From Chlamydiia bacterium (lineage in GTDB: Bacteria > Chlamydiota > Chlamydiia > Chlamydiales > 2-12-FULL-49-11), in NCBI GenBank assembly GCA_022601595.1, contig JAJACI010000006.1, forward strand, positions 1 through 51,062: a stretch of 51,062 nucleotides of DNA, in the 5' to 3' direction. Below the pieces are notes generated by a model. It was not told the origin of the DNA. It did not search any database and saw only the letters and a program-made list of their open reading frames with translations. Shown one piece after another: positions 41,282 through 49,751 of this stretch. The first letter of the stretch is position 1. Every line of letters starts with the position of its first letter. A program made the position numbers and the translations under genes.

Positions 41282-42654
41282 TGGCAGATTTTGATGTAGT
41301 GATTATTGGTAGCGGACCTGCTGGGTATGTGGGGGCGATTTATGCAGCACAAAATGGCTTGAAGGTGGGGCTTGTTGAGAAAGAGCAGGCGCTTGGTGGT
41401 ACCTGCTTGAATGTGGGATGTATCCCATCAAAAGCACTGCTGCACGCATCAGAGATTGTCTCTGCTATTGAGGAAGAAGGGGAAGATTGGGGAGTTAAGG
41501 CGACAGGGATAGAAATAGACTTTGCTAAGATGATGAAAAAGAAAGAAGAGATTATCAAAAAGTTAACCGGCGGCATCGACTACCTTATAAAAAAGAATAA
41601 AATAGAGAAGATTATTGGTACCGCATCTTTTGTAGATGAGAATACACTTGATGTAGCTGGAAAAAAGATTACCGCCAAACATTTTATCATTGCTACCGGA
41701 TCGGCACCTGTAGCACTTCCATTTCTCCCCTTTGATGAAAAAAAAGTTCTCTCTTCCACAGGGGCTCTTTGCTTAGAGTCTATACCAAAAAAAATGATCG
41801 TTGTTGGGGGAGGGGTCATTGGCTTGGAACTGGGCTCTTTCTATAAACGGCTTGGCACACAAGTGGAGGTGGTAGAATTTTTAGATAAGATCATCGCTGA
41901 ATATGATGATGATATAAGTTCAGTCTTTCAAAGGATTTTAGAAAATCAAGGGATCAAATTCCACCTTGGAGCAAAAGTCATAGCAGGAAACGGGGCATCT
42001 ATTACAGTCGAGACAAAAGAAGGTGAAAAAGAATTTACAGCCGACCATGTGCTTGTCTCTATTGGGAGAAAGCCTTATACAGAATCGCTTTGTTTAGATA
42101 AGGCGGGAGTGAAAGTCTCTGAAAAAGGATTTATAGAGGTAGATGGGAGCTTTACAACATCAAAACCTACTATCTTTGCAGTGGGTGATGTGATAGGTGG
42201 GGCTATGCTCGCTCATAAAGGTTCTCACGAGGCCATATGCGCTATTGATGGGATTTTAGGCAAAGATACTAAGATGAAGTATGGAGCAGTGCCTGGGGTG
42301 GTGTATACATCTCCTGAAGTAGCATCGGTTGGTGCCACGGAAAAAGATCTTAAAGAGCGCGGTATTAATTATAAGCTGGTGAAATTTCCTTTTGCCGCAA
42401 ATTCTCGTTACGTGGCCATTGGTGGTAAAGATCCATGCTTTGTAAAATACCTTGTGTGCACAGCAACTAACAAACTTTATGGTGCATCAATCATCGCCCC
42501 TCATGCCGGAGAAATGATTGGCGAGCCGGCCCTTGCCATATCTGCAGGGCTCACCTTGGATAAGCTCGCACATACTATCCATGCACACCCCACCTTTTTA
42601 GAAGCCTTGCATGAGGCAGCACTTGGCGCCACCGGCAATTTTTTCCACATGTAA
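41281..42654 (+). CDS. lpdA: Dihydrolipoamide dehydrogenase (E3)
   Basis: FAD enzyme that reoxidises the lipoyl groups of the complex using NAD. 457 residues. The FAD motif GSGPAGYVGAIYAAQNG is at the N-terminus, the redox disulphide GGTCLNVGCIPSK at Cys42 and Cys47, the NAD motif VVGGGVIGLELGSFYKRLG near 180, the second FAD motif TIFAVGDV, and the C-terminal active-site HAHPTFLEALHEAA. Start codon overlaps the sucB stop. It may also serve other 2-oxoacid dehydrogenases of the cell. Confidence 0.96.
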   Translation: MADFDVVIIGSGPAGYVGAIYAAQNGLKVGLVEKEQALGGTCLNVGCIPSKALLHASEIVSAIEEEGEDWGVKATGIEIDFAKMMKKKEEIIKKLTGGIDYLIKKNKIEKIIGTASFVDENTLDVAGKKITAKHFIIATGSAPVALPFLPFDEKKVLSSTGALCLESIPKKMIVVGGGVIGLELGSFYKRLGTQVEVVEFLDKIIAEYDDDISSVFQRILENQGIKFHLGAKVIAGNGASITVETKEGEKEFTADHVLVSIGRKPYTESLCLDKAGVKVSEKGFIEVDGSFTTSKPTIFAVGDVIGGAMLAHKGSHEAICAIDGILGKDTKMKYGAVPGVVYTSPEVASVGATEKDLKERGINYKLVKFPFAANSRYVAIGGKDPCFVKYLVCTATNKLYGASIIAPHAGEMIGEPALAISAGLTLDKLAHTIHAHPTFLEALHEAALGATGNFFHM

Positions 42655-42752
42655 GTAACAAAGGGTTAAAGAGTTGTGAGATGATCCGCCTTAGGATATT
42701 GAATTTTAAAGATTTATGTGTTATAATAAAGGATGTATTATCTGGAGCGATT

Positions 42753-42956
42753 ATGAACAAGCAAGAAAGGAAAGATTTAGCTAGATTAGAGTCTAAATTG
42801 GATATTTTAGAAGCAGAAATCTCTCATTTAGACACCATTTTAAGAAAATCAGGATTTCCACAAGGGATAGCGACACTTACAAGAACGGTAGAAGAAATCT
42901 TAAGTGAGAATGAAAATGAAAACGCCCGCCTTGATGACGACGGGATGCTTGCTTAG
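42753..42956 (+). CDS. Small coiled-coil protein
   Basis: 67 residues, with TGGAGCG six bases before the ATG at 42753. It forms a heptad-like helix (LARLESKLDILEAEISHLDTIL) followed by an acidic tail. It may be cotranscribed with lpdA 98 bases upstream. Function unknown; a dimerising adaptor is possible. Confidence 0.5.
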   Translation: MNKQERKDLARLESKLDILEAEISHLDTILRKSGFPQGIATLTRTVEEILSENENENARLDDDGMLA

Positions 42957-42963
42957 TAGAGGT

Positions 42964-43245
42964 TTATTCGAACTCAGGGTTATAATCATCATCTAAGGGA
43001 GTGACATATACTCCAAGCCCCATTTCTCCCGCCGTATTATCTTGCTCAGAGACAAGCTCTGCCATTGGGATATCCTCTTCCCTAGTATTGTGAGTAGCAA
43101 CCTCTTGCCTATTAGTGGAAAAAAAACTGCTTACATATCTTGATATCCGGTTATCAGTAGCTAGAGATTGAACGGAAGGGAGGGTGCTTATAAGCGCAGC
43201 TCCAATAGCGAGAGTTCCAAATGCATAGGCCTTAACAGGTGTCAT
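42964..43245 (-). CDS. Small exported or membrane-anchored protein
   Basis: 93 residues with an N-terminal hydrophobic segment (about 7-24) that could be a signal peptide or anchor, then a Ser/Thr-rich region and an acidic C-terminus. AAGGATAGAT precedes the ATG. No family recognised. Convergent with the coiled-coil gene, seven bases apart. Confidence 0.5.
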   Translation of the reverse strand: MTPVKAYAFGTLAIGAALISTLPSVQSLATDNRISRYVSSFFSTNRQEVATHNTREEDIPMAELVSEQDNTAGEMGLGVYVTPLDDDYNPEFE

Positions 43246-43418
43246 ATCTATCCTTTATGTTAGTTATGTTATAATTATAAACAATATACAGTTTAATTTA
43301 ATAGAGTAAATGTGGTTTTTCAGTAATTAAAATAAACATTTTACAAAAAGTTTAATTTCCTTGAGAAATAGTCGTTTTTATGGTTAAATATGCTCTTTTA
43401 GATCAAGAGAGGATAGAA

Positions 43419-43679
43419 ATGGCTAAATTGATAGTAAATGGTGAAGATGAGATGGAAATTGCTGATGGACAGCCTATTAAGGATGCTTGTGAAGAGGCGG
43501 GGATTCCATTTGCCTGTGAAGAGGGCATTTGCGGAACTTGTGTGATTGAGGTAGAGGAAGGGATGGAGAATCTATCAGAGTTTACAGAGGAAGAGGAAGA
43601 TTTTATTGGTGATGAGGGGGAAGAGAGGCTTGCTTGTCAGTGCAAGATCAAAGGTGGATGTGTAAAGGTTTCGTTTTAA
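43419..43679 (+). CDS. [2Fe-2S] ferredoxin
   Basis: 86-residue plant-type ferredoxin. Cluster ligands are Cys33, Cys38 and Cys41 (CEEGICGTC) with Cys73 (LACQ). Strongly acidic, as an electron carrier. ATG 43419 follows AGAGAGGATAG and places the beta-grasp fold at the start; an upstream ATG 13 codons earlier is less likely. Nine bases before the DUF1858-IscA fusion gene, which suggests a small iron-sulphur operon. Confidence 0.92.
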   Translation: MAKLIVNGEDEMEIADGQPIKDACEEAGIPFACEEGICGTCVIEVEEGMENLSEFTEEEEDFIGDEGEERLACQCKIKGGCVKVSF

Positions 43680-43688
43680 GGGGTTTGC

Positions 43689-44243
43689 ATGGCTATCACA
43701 AGAGAGATGACAGTTGGGGAGGTTTTTGAGACTTATCCTATGCATGCTCAGAAAATCGCTAATGAGTTACAGAAGATTGGATTAAACTGTGTGGGCTGTG
43801 GCGCCTCCACCCACGAAACACTTGAAGCTGGCATGTACCTTCATGGAATGGATGATGGTGCTATAGAGAGTCTGCTTGTATCATTAAATACTATTCTTTC
43901 CACAAAGATCGATGGCTCTACGATAACGCTTACAGAGAGGGCTGCGAAAAAGTTTATCGCTATTTGTAAGGTAGAGGGGAAAGAGGGTTCTTTCTTAAAA
44001 TTCTTTGATAAGCTTGGCGGGTGTAGTGGCTATGAGTATGTGCTAGACTTTACTTTTGATAAAAAAGAAACAGATACCATCTTCCATCAGCATGGTGTGG
44101 ATATCCTTGTAGACAAAAGCTCACTATCAAGACTTATTGGTTGTGAGATTGACTATCTAGATGGCCTCAATGCCTCTGGCTTCAAAATATCAAATCCCAA
44201 CGCAAAATCCTCCTGCTCTTGCGGTAATTCCCAAAGCTACTGA
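43689..44243 (+). CDS. DUF1858 - A-type iron-sulphur carrier (IscA/SufA-like) fusion
   Basis: 184 residues in two parts. Residues 1-65 form a DUF1858-type helical domain (MTVGEVFETYP, then CVGCGASTHETLEAGMYLHG). Residues 75-184 form an HesB/IscA/SufA domain (ITLTERAAKKF), with ligand cysteine in GGCSGYEY (about 111) and the pair CSC near residue 176. A-type carriers donate iron-sulphur clusters to target proteins. The DUF1858 CxxC may bind metal or a partner. Lies nine bases after ferredoxin, its probable client or partner. Confidence 0.85.
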   Translation: MAITREMTVGEVFETYPMHAQKIANELQKIGLNCVGCGASTHETLEAGMYLHGMDDGAIESLLVSLNTILSTKIDGSTITLTERAAKKFIAICKVEGKEGSFLKFFDKLGGCSGYEYVLDFTFDKKETDTIFHQHGVDILVDKSSLSRLIGCEIDYLDGLNASGFKISNPNAKSSCSCGNSQSY

Positions 44244-44297
44244 TATATGGGCAGTGTCCCATATTATTTTTATTCCACATATGCTATTGTTAGCTCT

Positions 44298-45158
44298 ATG
44301 ACAAAGTTTAAGCTGTTTCAATTATACTTGGTGGTGGAAAAGGGGCTTTCGCAGCTTACGGCAGATGCCTATATCCATGATTTGATGCTTTATGAAGAGC
44401 TTACTGGAGGTGATTGCGGGAATGTAGATTCGAAGACCTTTTCTAGATATTTGAAGATCCTTAGAGAGAAGGGGTATGCATCTACATCTATTAGTCGGGC
44501 GGTAGTTTCATTAAGGGTATATAGAAAGTACTTGTTTTTGATAGGAGAGAAGACCTCTAATGCAGATATATTTTTAGAAACACCCAAGTGCTGGTCGTTG
44601 ATTCCTGAAGTGTTGTCTGAGGAGGAGGTTTCCTTGCTTCTTGAAGGGAAAGATGATACTCACGAGCATGTGATTATAGAATTGATCTATGCTTGTGGGC
44701 TGAGGGTTTCTGAAGTATGTAGCCTAAATTGTTTTGATATGGGCAAAGAGACTCTTTTGGTAAAGGGCAAAGGAGGTAAGGATAGAATTGTCCCTATTGC
44801 TGATAAAACAAGAAATAGGGTGACAAGTTACCTTTTGCTGGAAAGGCGCCATCAAGATAAGAAGGCGCCACTTTTTGTAAATAGCAAAGGAAAGAGGATT
44901 TCTCGCCAGGAAATTTGGAGTTATATTAAAGCTGCGGCGGCAAGAGCTGGGGTAAAGAAAAACGTTTCTCCACATACCCTACGTCATAGTTATGCAACTC
45001 ATATGTTGGAACGGGGCGCCGATTTACGTGTTATTCAAGAGCTTCTTGGTCATAGCAGTATTACAACAACGGAGAGGTATACCCATATCTCTAAAAAGAA
45101 GTTAAAAGATTCTTTTCTTAAGTTTCATCCTTTAGGAGACTCTGAATATAGTCGTTAG
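44298..45158 (+). CDS. xerD: Tyrosine recombinase XerD
   Basis: 286 residues, acting with XerC at dif to resolve chromosome dimers. The core-binding domain begins EKGLSQLTADAYIHDL, as in XerD. Catalytic Arg in CGLRVSE (about 136), Lys in VKGKGGKDR, His and Arg in HTLRHS (about 227 and 230), His in GHSS and the nucleophile Tyr in ERYTH (about 261) are all present. The family end FHPR is altered here to FHPLGDSEYSR, because a family A end and a family B end lie in the last codons. ATG 44298 fits the family start. Confidence 0.9.
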   Translation: MTKFKLFQLYLVVEKGLSQLTADAYIHDLMLYEELTGGDCGNVDSKTFSRYLKILREKGYASTSISRAVVSLRVYRKYLFLIGEKTSNADIFLETPKCWSLIPEVLSEEEVSLLLEGKDDTHEHVIIELIYACGLRVSEVCSLNCFDMGKETLLVKGKGGKDRIVPIADKTRNRVTSYLLLERRHQDKKAPLFVNSKGKRISRQEIWSYIKAAAARAGVKKNVSPHTLRHSYATHMLERGADLRVIQELLGHSSITTTERYTHISKKKLKDSFLKFHPLGDSEYSR

Positions 45159-45328
45159 CGTTTCTTATGGCGTACTGTTCAATGAATTTTTGAGGGATTT
45201 TTAGAGGGTTCAGCGAGCTAATATTTTATATATTAGTGAGATGCATTTATCAAAAAGCTACAAAAATTTGCAGAAGATACGTCATAAGAAACGGTAATGA
45301 CTATAACTGCTAGTTATTCAGAGTCTTC
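45134..45328. repeat. Family A element interrupted by family B
   Basis: Left A end GGAGACTCTGAA at 45134-45145, a complete family B element at 45147-45305, then the right A end AACTGCTAGTTATTCAGAGTC up to TTAA at 45329-45332. Most of A is missing, so B either jumped into A or both were rearranged together. Confidence 0.7.
45147..45305. repeat. Family B foldback element, full copy
   Basis: 159 bp with imperfect terminal inverted repeats: TATAGTCGTTAGCG and TTTCTTATGGCGTAC on the left, and TACGTCATAAGAAACGG with TAATGACTATA on the right. The xerD stop TAG lies in its left end. Partial copies at 2777, 27907, 36642 and 37314. Confidence 0.75.
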
Positions 45329-45801
45329 TTAAGAAGATGGATAAATATAATCTCACATGGGGATAAAAAGTCTGTTTCTATGATAGATCTCATAGCAAAT
45401 AATCCTTTTGGGGAGACTGCATATCTATCAATTTCAAGGCGTGCGGTTTTAATATTTTGCCCCGCTTTACACGGTATAGAAAGGATAAGATTTTCAGTAG
45501 CTAGCAACTCAAGAATCATTTTTTTCATCGTAATAGGAAGAAGGAAAGTTACGGTAAGCGGCCCTTGAGACGACTGCGTTAAGAGGTGTTTCTCTTTCTT
45601 GTTGTTTAATATCAGATCGCGAGTGTGGATAGGCGTTAGAAGGTTTTTGGTAAGTCTTTTTACGCATCCAAGTCGAAGATTTAGCGTTTCTTTTTCTTTA
45701 TAGGCTTCGATCTTCCCTATGGTCTTATGAAAGATAATATCTTCTTTTACTTTAGAAAGGAGGGGGAGGGATAGAAAAATGGAAAGAAGAAAAAATCTCA
45801 T
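45310..45801 (-). CDS. Exported hypothetical protein
   Basis: 163 residues with a signal peptide (RFFLLSIFLSLPLLS, cleavage about 16). No family recognised; rich in Leu, Lys and Ile and probably beta-rich. The last six residues (KKTLNN) and the TAG stop come from a family A end, the same reading frame that ends the gene at 27307. Confidence 0.55.
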   Translation of the reverse strand: MRFFLLSIFLSLPLLSKVKEDIIFHKTIGKIEAYKEKETLNLRLGCVKRLTKNLLTPIHTRDLILNNKKEKHLLTQSSQGPLTVTFLLPITMKKMILELLATENLILSIPCKAGQNIKTARLEIDRYAVSPKGLFAMRSIIETDFLSPCEIIFIHLLKKTLNN

Positions 45802-45870
45802 AAGAAGCCTACAAAAATGATACTTTATCTTAGGATACTTCTTCTTTCTTTTTTTATAATAGCCTTAACT

Positions 45871-45890
45871 GGTTTTTTTTCAGTGTCTCC
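45871..45890. repeat. Family A remnant end beside A14
   Basis: GGTTTTTTTTCAGTGTCTCC, a degraded right end joined to complete copy A14 through TTAA at 45891-45894. Confidence 0.55.
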
Positions 45891-45894
45891 TTAA

Positions 45895-46054
45895 AGAGAC
45901 TCTGAAAAACGGACAGTTTTATAATTTTCCAGATTTCTTATAAATCCTATTTTTCGTGGCGCTCCATCCCGAGGGGGATGCCGCTTACTCCAAAATCGGA
46001 TTTATTTCCAAAAATCTGAAGAAATTCTAAAAAGTGTAGTTTATCAGAGTCTCT
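45895..46054 (-). repeat. Family A foldback element, complete copy A14
   Basis: 160 bp between TTAA at 45891-45894 and 46055-46058, reverse orientation, core CATCCC-GAGG-GGGATG. The changed loop with an unchanged six-base stem is the most divergent loop in the set. It encodes the last residues and stop of gatB. Confidence 0.92.
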
Positions 46055-47489
46055 TTAAGATCATCTCTTTCACTAGGGGAGGAGGCGCAGTACCCTTTGT
46101 TTGTTTCATTACCTTTCCAACAAGAAATTGAAAGGCCTTGTCTTTTCCATTTTTAAAATCTTGGATAGAGTCAGGGTTCTCACTGATAATAGTATCGATG
46201 ATAGCCTCTAATGCAGCAGTGTTATCCATGGGCTTAAATCTGCTATCTCCCTCGGCAATGGACATAGGGGTCTTTTCAGGAGAGGCAATCATAATATCGG
46301 CGATTTCTTTTGCCATCTTTCCTGTGATCGTACCTTTTTCTATCATGTTTACTAAAGAGGCTATATTTTTTGGGCTAATCTCTAGATCTTTTACATGCTT
46401 GTTTTGGGCATTTGCTCTTGCGCCAAATTCTACCGCTACCCAGTTGCAATATGCTTTTGGGTTGGTGCAGTGTTTTTCTCCTGCTTCAAAAAAATCGCAA
46501 AGGGAAATATCATCAATAAGAAGATCGGCAAAATATTCGCTAAGTCCTATTTTCTCTACAAAACGTTTTCTTTTAGCCACTGGAAGTTCTGGTAGGTTAT
46601 CCTTAACATCGTTGATAAAAGCTTGCTCAAGAACCAGAGGAGGAAGGTCTGGCTCAGGAAAGTATCTATAGTCGTCAGCACTTTCTTTAGAGCGCATTAA
46701 GATAGTTTTTTTCTTTTCTAGGTCGAATCGGTAGGTGCCTGTCTTGATTCTTTTGTCAGGATTTGCTCTATAAAAGGCAATCTGACGGCGTATCTCAGAC
46801 TCTATTGCCATTTCCATATTAACAAAAGAATTCATGTTTTTTACCTCAGCTTTAGGTCGAAGTTCTGTTTCCCCTTTAAGCCTTACGGAGATATTGGCAT
46901 CCATACGAAGATGCCCCTCTTGCATATTACAATCGGAGGTGCGTATATACTTAAGGATAGAATAAATAGCTCTGGCATAAGCACCAGCTTCTCTTGGCGT
47001 GTGCATACAAGGATCTGAAACGATCTCTATTAGTGGAGCTCCTGACCTATTGTAGTCTACCCCTGTAAAATCTGGAAAATGAACGAGTTTCCCAGCGTCA
47101 TTTTCCATATGAGTGTGTTCGATGCTAAATGTTTTTAATATACCGTCCACATCGCAGGTAATCGATCCGCCGGTAATAATAGGATGGTAGAACTGGGTAA
47201 TTTGGTAGTTAAAAGGGCAATCAGGATAGAAGTAAGACTTTCTGTCAAAGGTGCTTGTTTCATTTATTTGAGCATCAACAGCAAGTCCAAAGGCAATAGC
47301 TTTTTTCACCGCTTCTTTATTGATTACGGGGAGAGCGCCGGGTTGACCTGTATCCACAAAGCCAATGTTTGCATTAGGCTCGGCAAGAGAACTGTTGGTT
47401 TCTCTGCCAAAAAATTTTGTTTTAGTGTTCATCTGACAGTGGATTTCTAAGCCAATTACCGCTTCAAACTCATCATAATCATTACTCAT
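46044..47489 (-). CDS. gatB: Asp/Glu-tRNA(Asn/Gln) amidotransferase subunit B
   Basis: 481 residues. The subunit that binds tRNA and activates its Glu or Asp before amidation. Family landmarks: FEAVIGLEIHCQMNTKTKFF, PGALPVINKEAV, KSYFYPDCPFNYQITQF, the SGAPLIEIVSDP block, EGHLRMDANISVR, ADDYRYFPEPDLPPL, and the YqeY-like tail FLVGKVMKQTKG. The last residues (KRL) and TGA stop lie in foldback copy A14. The start overlaps the gatA stop by ATGA. Chlamydiae lack Asn- and Gln-tRNA synthetases, so this complex is essential there. Confidence 0.96.
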   Translation of the reverse strand: MSNDYDEFEAVIGLEIHCQMNTKTKFFGRETNSSLAEPNANIGFVDTGQPGALPVINKEAVKKAIAFGLAVDAQINETSTFDRKSYFYPDCPFNYQITQFYHPIITGGSITCDVDGILKTFSIEHTHMENDAGKLVHFPDFTGVDYNRSGAPLIEIVSDPCMHTPREAGAYARAIYSILKYIRTSDCNMQEGHLRMDANISVRLKGETELRPKAEVKNMNSFVNMEMAIESEIRRQIAFYRANPDKRIKTGTYRFDLEKKKTILMRSKESADDYRYFPEPDLPPLVLEQAFINDVKDNLPELPVAKRKRFVEKIGLSEYFADLLIDDISLCDFFEAGEKHCTNPKAYCNWVAVEFGARANAQNKHVKDLEISPKNIASLVNMIEKGTITGKMAKEIADIMIASPEKTPMSIAEGDSRFKPMDNTAALEAIIDTIISENPDSIQDFKNGKDKAFQFLVGKVMKQTKGTAPPPLVKEMILKRL

Positions 47490-48943
47490 TTCAATTCTCC
47501 ACAGGATGCAGGTATTTTACTAAAATGCTCAGTTTCTAATTCAAAGGCTTTTGCAACATTCATTACGAGCCCATCATCCATTTGTCTTGCCTGTACTTGC
47601 ATGCCAATAGGTAGTCCATCTTTTGTAAAACCAGCAGGGATGCTCAAAGAGGGCAGGCCCGCCATATTTGCCGAGATGGTAAAAATGTCTTGCTTGTACA
47701 TGGTTAATGGGTCAGTGATAGATCCATGAACAAATGCCGGTGCAGGTGTAGTTGGAAAGGCAATGACATCGCACTGTTGAAATGCTGTATCATAATCTTT
47801 GCAAATCAGAGATCGAACTTTTTGCGCTTTTCTGTAGTAGGCATCTTGATAACCAGCTGATAGTACGTAGGTGCCGAGAAGGATTCTATTTACAACCTCT
47901 GGCCCAAAACCTTCAGTTCTTGAAAGCTCATAAACCTCATTAAGATTCTTAGCGCACTTGCTTCTTTTCGTGTAGCGTATTCCATCAAAACGAGCAAGGT
48001 TGGTAGAGGCCTCTGCGGGTGCTAAAATATAGTATACAGGAACAGAGTATTTATTGTTCGGAAGGGTGATAGGTACTGTTGTTGCACCCTTTTTCTTCAA
48101 GGTCTCTAAAAAGGTGTCGTAGCTAGTTTTAATATCTGGGTGAAGACCTTCCAGCATATCGGTTGGAACGCCAATTTTCAAACCTTTTATCTCTCCGCTA
48201 AGCGATGCGCTATAATCTTCAGGGGGCTCTTGTATAGAGGTAGAATCTTGGAGACAAGGTTTATTTATAACGCTGCTGATCAATGCTAAATCATCGATAT
48301 TTGTTGAAAATGGTCCTATTTGATCTAAAGAGGAGGCAAAAGCAACCAGTCCATATCTAGATATTCTCCCATATGTGGGCTTAAAGCCATAAATCCCACA
48401 AAAAGCTGCGGGTTGACGAACAGATCCGCCAGTGTCGGAGCCTAAAGATAAAGGAGCTAGCCTTGCTGCAACAGCGGCTGCCGATCCTCCAGAGGATCCT
48501 CCCGGAGTGCATTTTTCATTCCAAGGGTTGTTACAAGGCTTAAAAGCAGATTTTTCTGTAGAAGAGCCCATGGCAAATTCATCCATATTTGCTTTTGCGA
48601 TGATAATAGCACCCTCGTCTTCTAATTTTTTAACAACAGTTGCTGTATAGGTAGCTTTATAGTCTTCTAAGAATTTTGACCCACAAGTTAGGGTTTCCCC
48701 TTGTATCATTATGTTGTCTTTTACAATAACCGGTACTGCTGCAAGAGAGCCTAAAACCTCTCCCTTAGCAAGCCTTTCGTCTAATAGGGCGGCTTTTGCA
48801 AGGGCTGTTTTTTCTAAAATAGACAATAGCGCACCAAGATTTTCCTCTTTACACCGCTTTAAAAATGCGGTTACGATCTCTTTTGCGGTAAGTTCTTTGC
48901 TTTTAAATTTTTTGGTAAGCTCGGTTGCTGGAAGGGTAAACAT
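47486..48943 (-). CDS. gatA: Asp/Glu-tRNA(Asn/Gln) amidotransferase subunit A
   Basis: 485-residue amidase that releases ammonia from glutamine or asparagine. The Ser-cisSer-Lys centre is visible: VIVKDNIM (Lys about 78), GGSSGGSAAA (cis-Ser about 153) and SLGSDTGGSVRQPA (nucleophile about 177). Length is normal. Overlaps gatB by four bases and gatC by one (TAATG), making gatC-gatA-gatB one transcript. Confidence 0.97.
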   Translation of the reverse strand: MFTLPATELTKKFKSKELTAKEIVTAFLKRCKEENLGALLSILEKTALAKAALLDERLAKGEVLGSLAAVPVIVKDNIMIQGETLTCGSKFLEDYKATYTATVVKKLEDEGAIIIAKANMDEFAMGSSTEKSAFKPCNNPWNEKCTPGGSSGGSAAAVAARLAPLSLGSDTGGSVRQPAAFCGIYGFKPTYGRISRYGLVAFASSLDQIGPFSTNIDDLALISSVINKPCLQDSTSIQEPPEDYSASLSGEIKGLKIGVPTDMLEGLHPDIKTSYDTFLETLKKKGATTVPITLPNNKYSVPVYYILAPAEASTNLARFDGIRYTKRSKCAKNLNEVYELSRTEGFGPEVVNRILLGTYVLSAGYQDAYYRKAQKVRSLICKDYDTAFQQCDVIAFPTTPAPAFVHGSITDPLTMYKQDIFTISANMAGLPSLSIPAGFTKDGLPIGMQVQARQMDDGLVMNVAKAFELETEHFSKIPASCGELK

Positions 48944-49251
48944 TATATTTCCTCCTTATCTTCTATAACCACAGGAACTTTTAAGAAAGCCCCAACTCTA
49001 TCAGGAGCGCCTTTTAAGAAGACTTCGGCTTCAAGGTGTTCTGAGATAACATCATCGGCAAGCCTTGCTTTCATTCCTTTGACCACATGAGTAAGAGGCG
49101 GGATGGATTCTGTGTTGACCTCATTAAGCATATCCATGAAATCAAGGATTTTTTTAATGTTTTCTAAAACTTCTCCCTCTTTTTCTGAGGAGAGTTTTAT
49201 TCGAGATAATTTTTGGAGTGATGTTAGATCATCTTTATTGAATGTAGACAT
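48943..49251 (-). CDS. gatC: Asp/Glu-tRNA(Asn/Gln) amidotransferase subunit C
   Basis: 102 residues, a scaffold that wraps subunits A and B. The family pattern is LQKLSRIKLSSEKE, ILDFMDMLNEVNTESIPPLTHV and RLADDVISEH. ATG 49251 (MSTFNKDDLTSL) fits the family start; an upstream ATG at 49287 gives 12 extra residues that do not fit. No clear ribosome-binding site. First gene of gatCAB. Confidence 0.93.
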   Translation of the reverse strand: MSTFNKDDLTSLQKLSRIKLSSEKEGEVLENIKKILDFMDMLNEVNTESIPPLTHVVKGMKARLADDVISEHLEAEVFLKGAPDRVGAFLKVPVVIEDKEEI

Positions 49252-49369
49252 GGAAAATATTATATTTAAATAGTATTTATTCGTCAACGAGATCGTTTGT
49301 CAGATTATCCTTTACATCCAAGGACTTATTTGCATTATAGAAGTATAGACAGAACTTAGGAGAAACAAC

Positions 49370-49606
49370 ATGTTCATAATTAATATTTTATCTTTAATTG
49401 TAACTATCGCAGGGGCTTTAAATACAGGATTGGTGGGGTTTTTCAATTATAATTTTCTTGGAATGATACTAGGCGGCCCGGTAGAGGGAACTTATTCCAT
49501 CTTAGCGCGCATCATTTTTGCTATTATTGGATTGGGCGGACTGTGGGCACTTAGTTTTTTTGCAAAGCCTGCTTTGTTTGTAAATTCTAATAAAAAAGAA
49601 GGGTAA
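49370..49606 (+). CDS. DUF378-family small membrane protein
   Basis: 78 residues with two helices. Family pattern: LSLIVTIAGALNTGLVGFFNYNFLG, then LARIIFAIIGLGGLWAL. Function unknown. TAGGAGAAACAAC precedes the ATG. Divergent from gatC. Confidence 0.8.
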   Translation: MFIINILSLIVTIAGALNTGLVGFFNYNFLGMILGGPVEGTYSILARIIFAIIGLGGLWALSFFAKPALFVNSNKKEG

Positions 49607-49751
49607 CAGATACAGCGCTCTAATATCAACGACTTAGAGTTATGCATCTTTTGCTCTCTTTAAGAAATATTTATTTTTCATTGTCATATAATTAAATAAA
49701 ACCTATGTTCCGATTAATAGGTGATATTTAAAATAAACTGACGGGTTAATT

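Noticed and set aside
46138..46671. Open frame of 177 codons on the plus strand.
   Set aside because: It is antisense to gatB, which covers the region with full family conservation.
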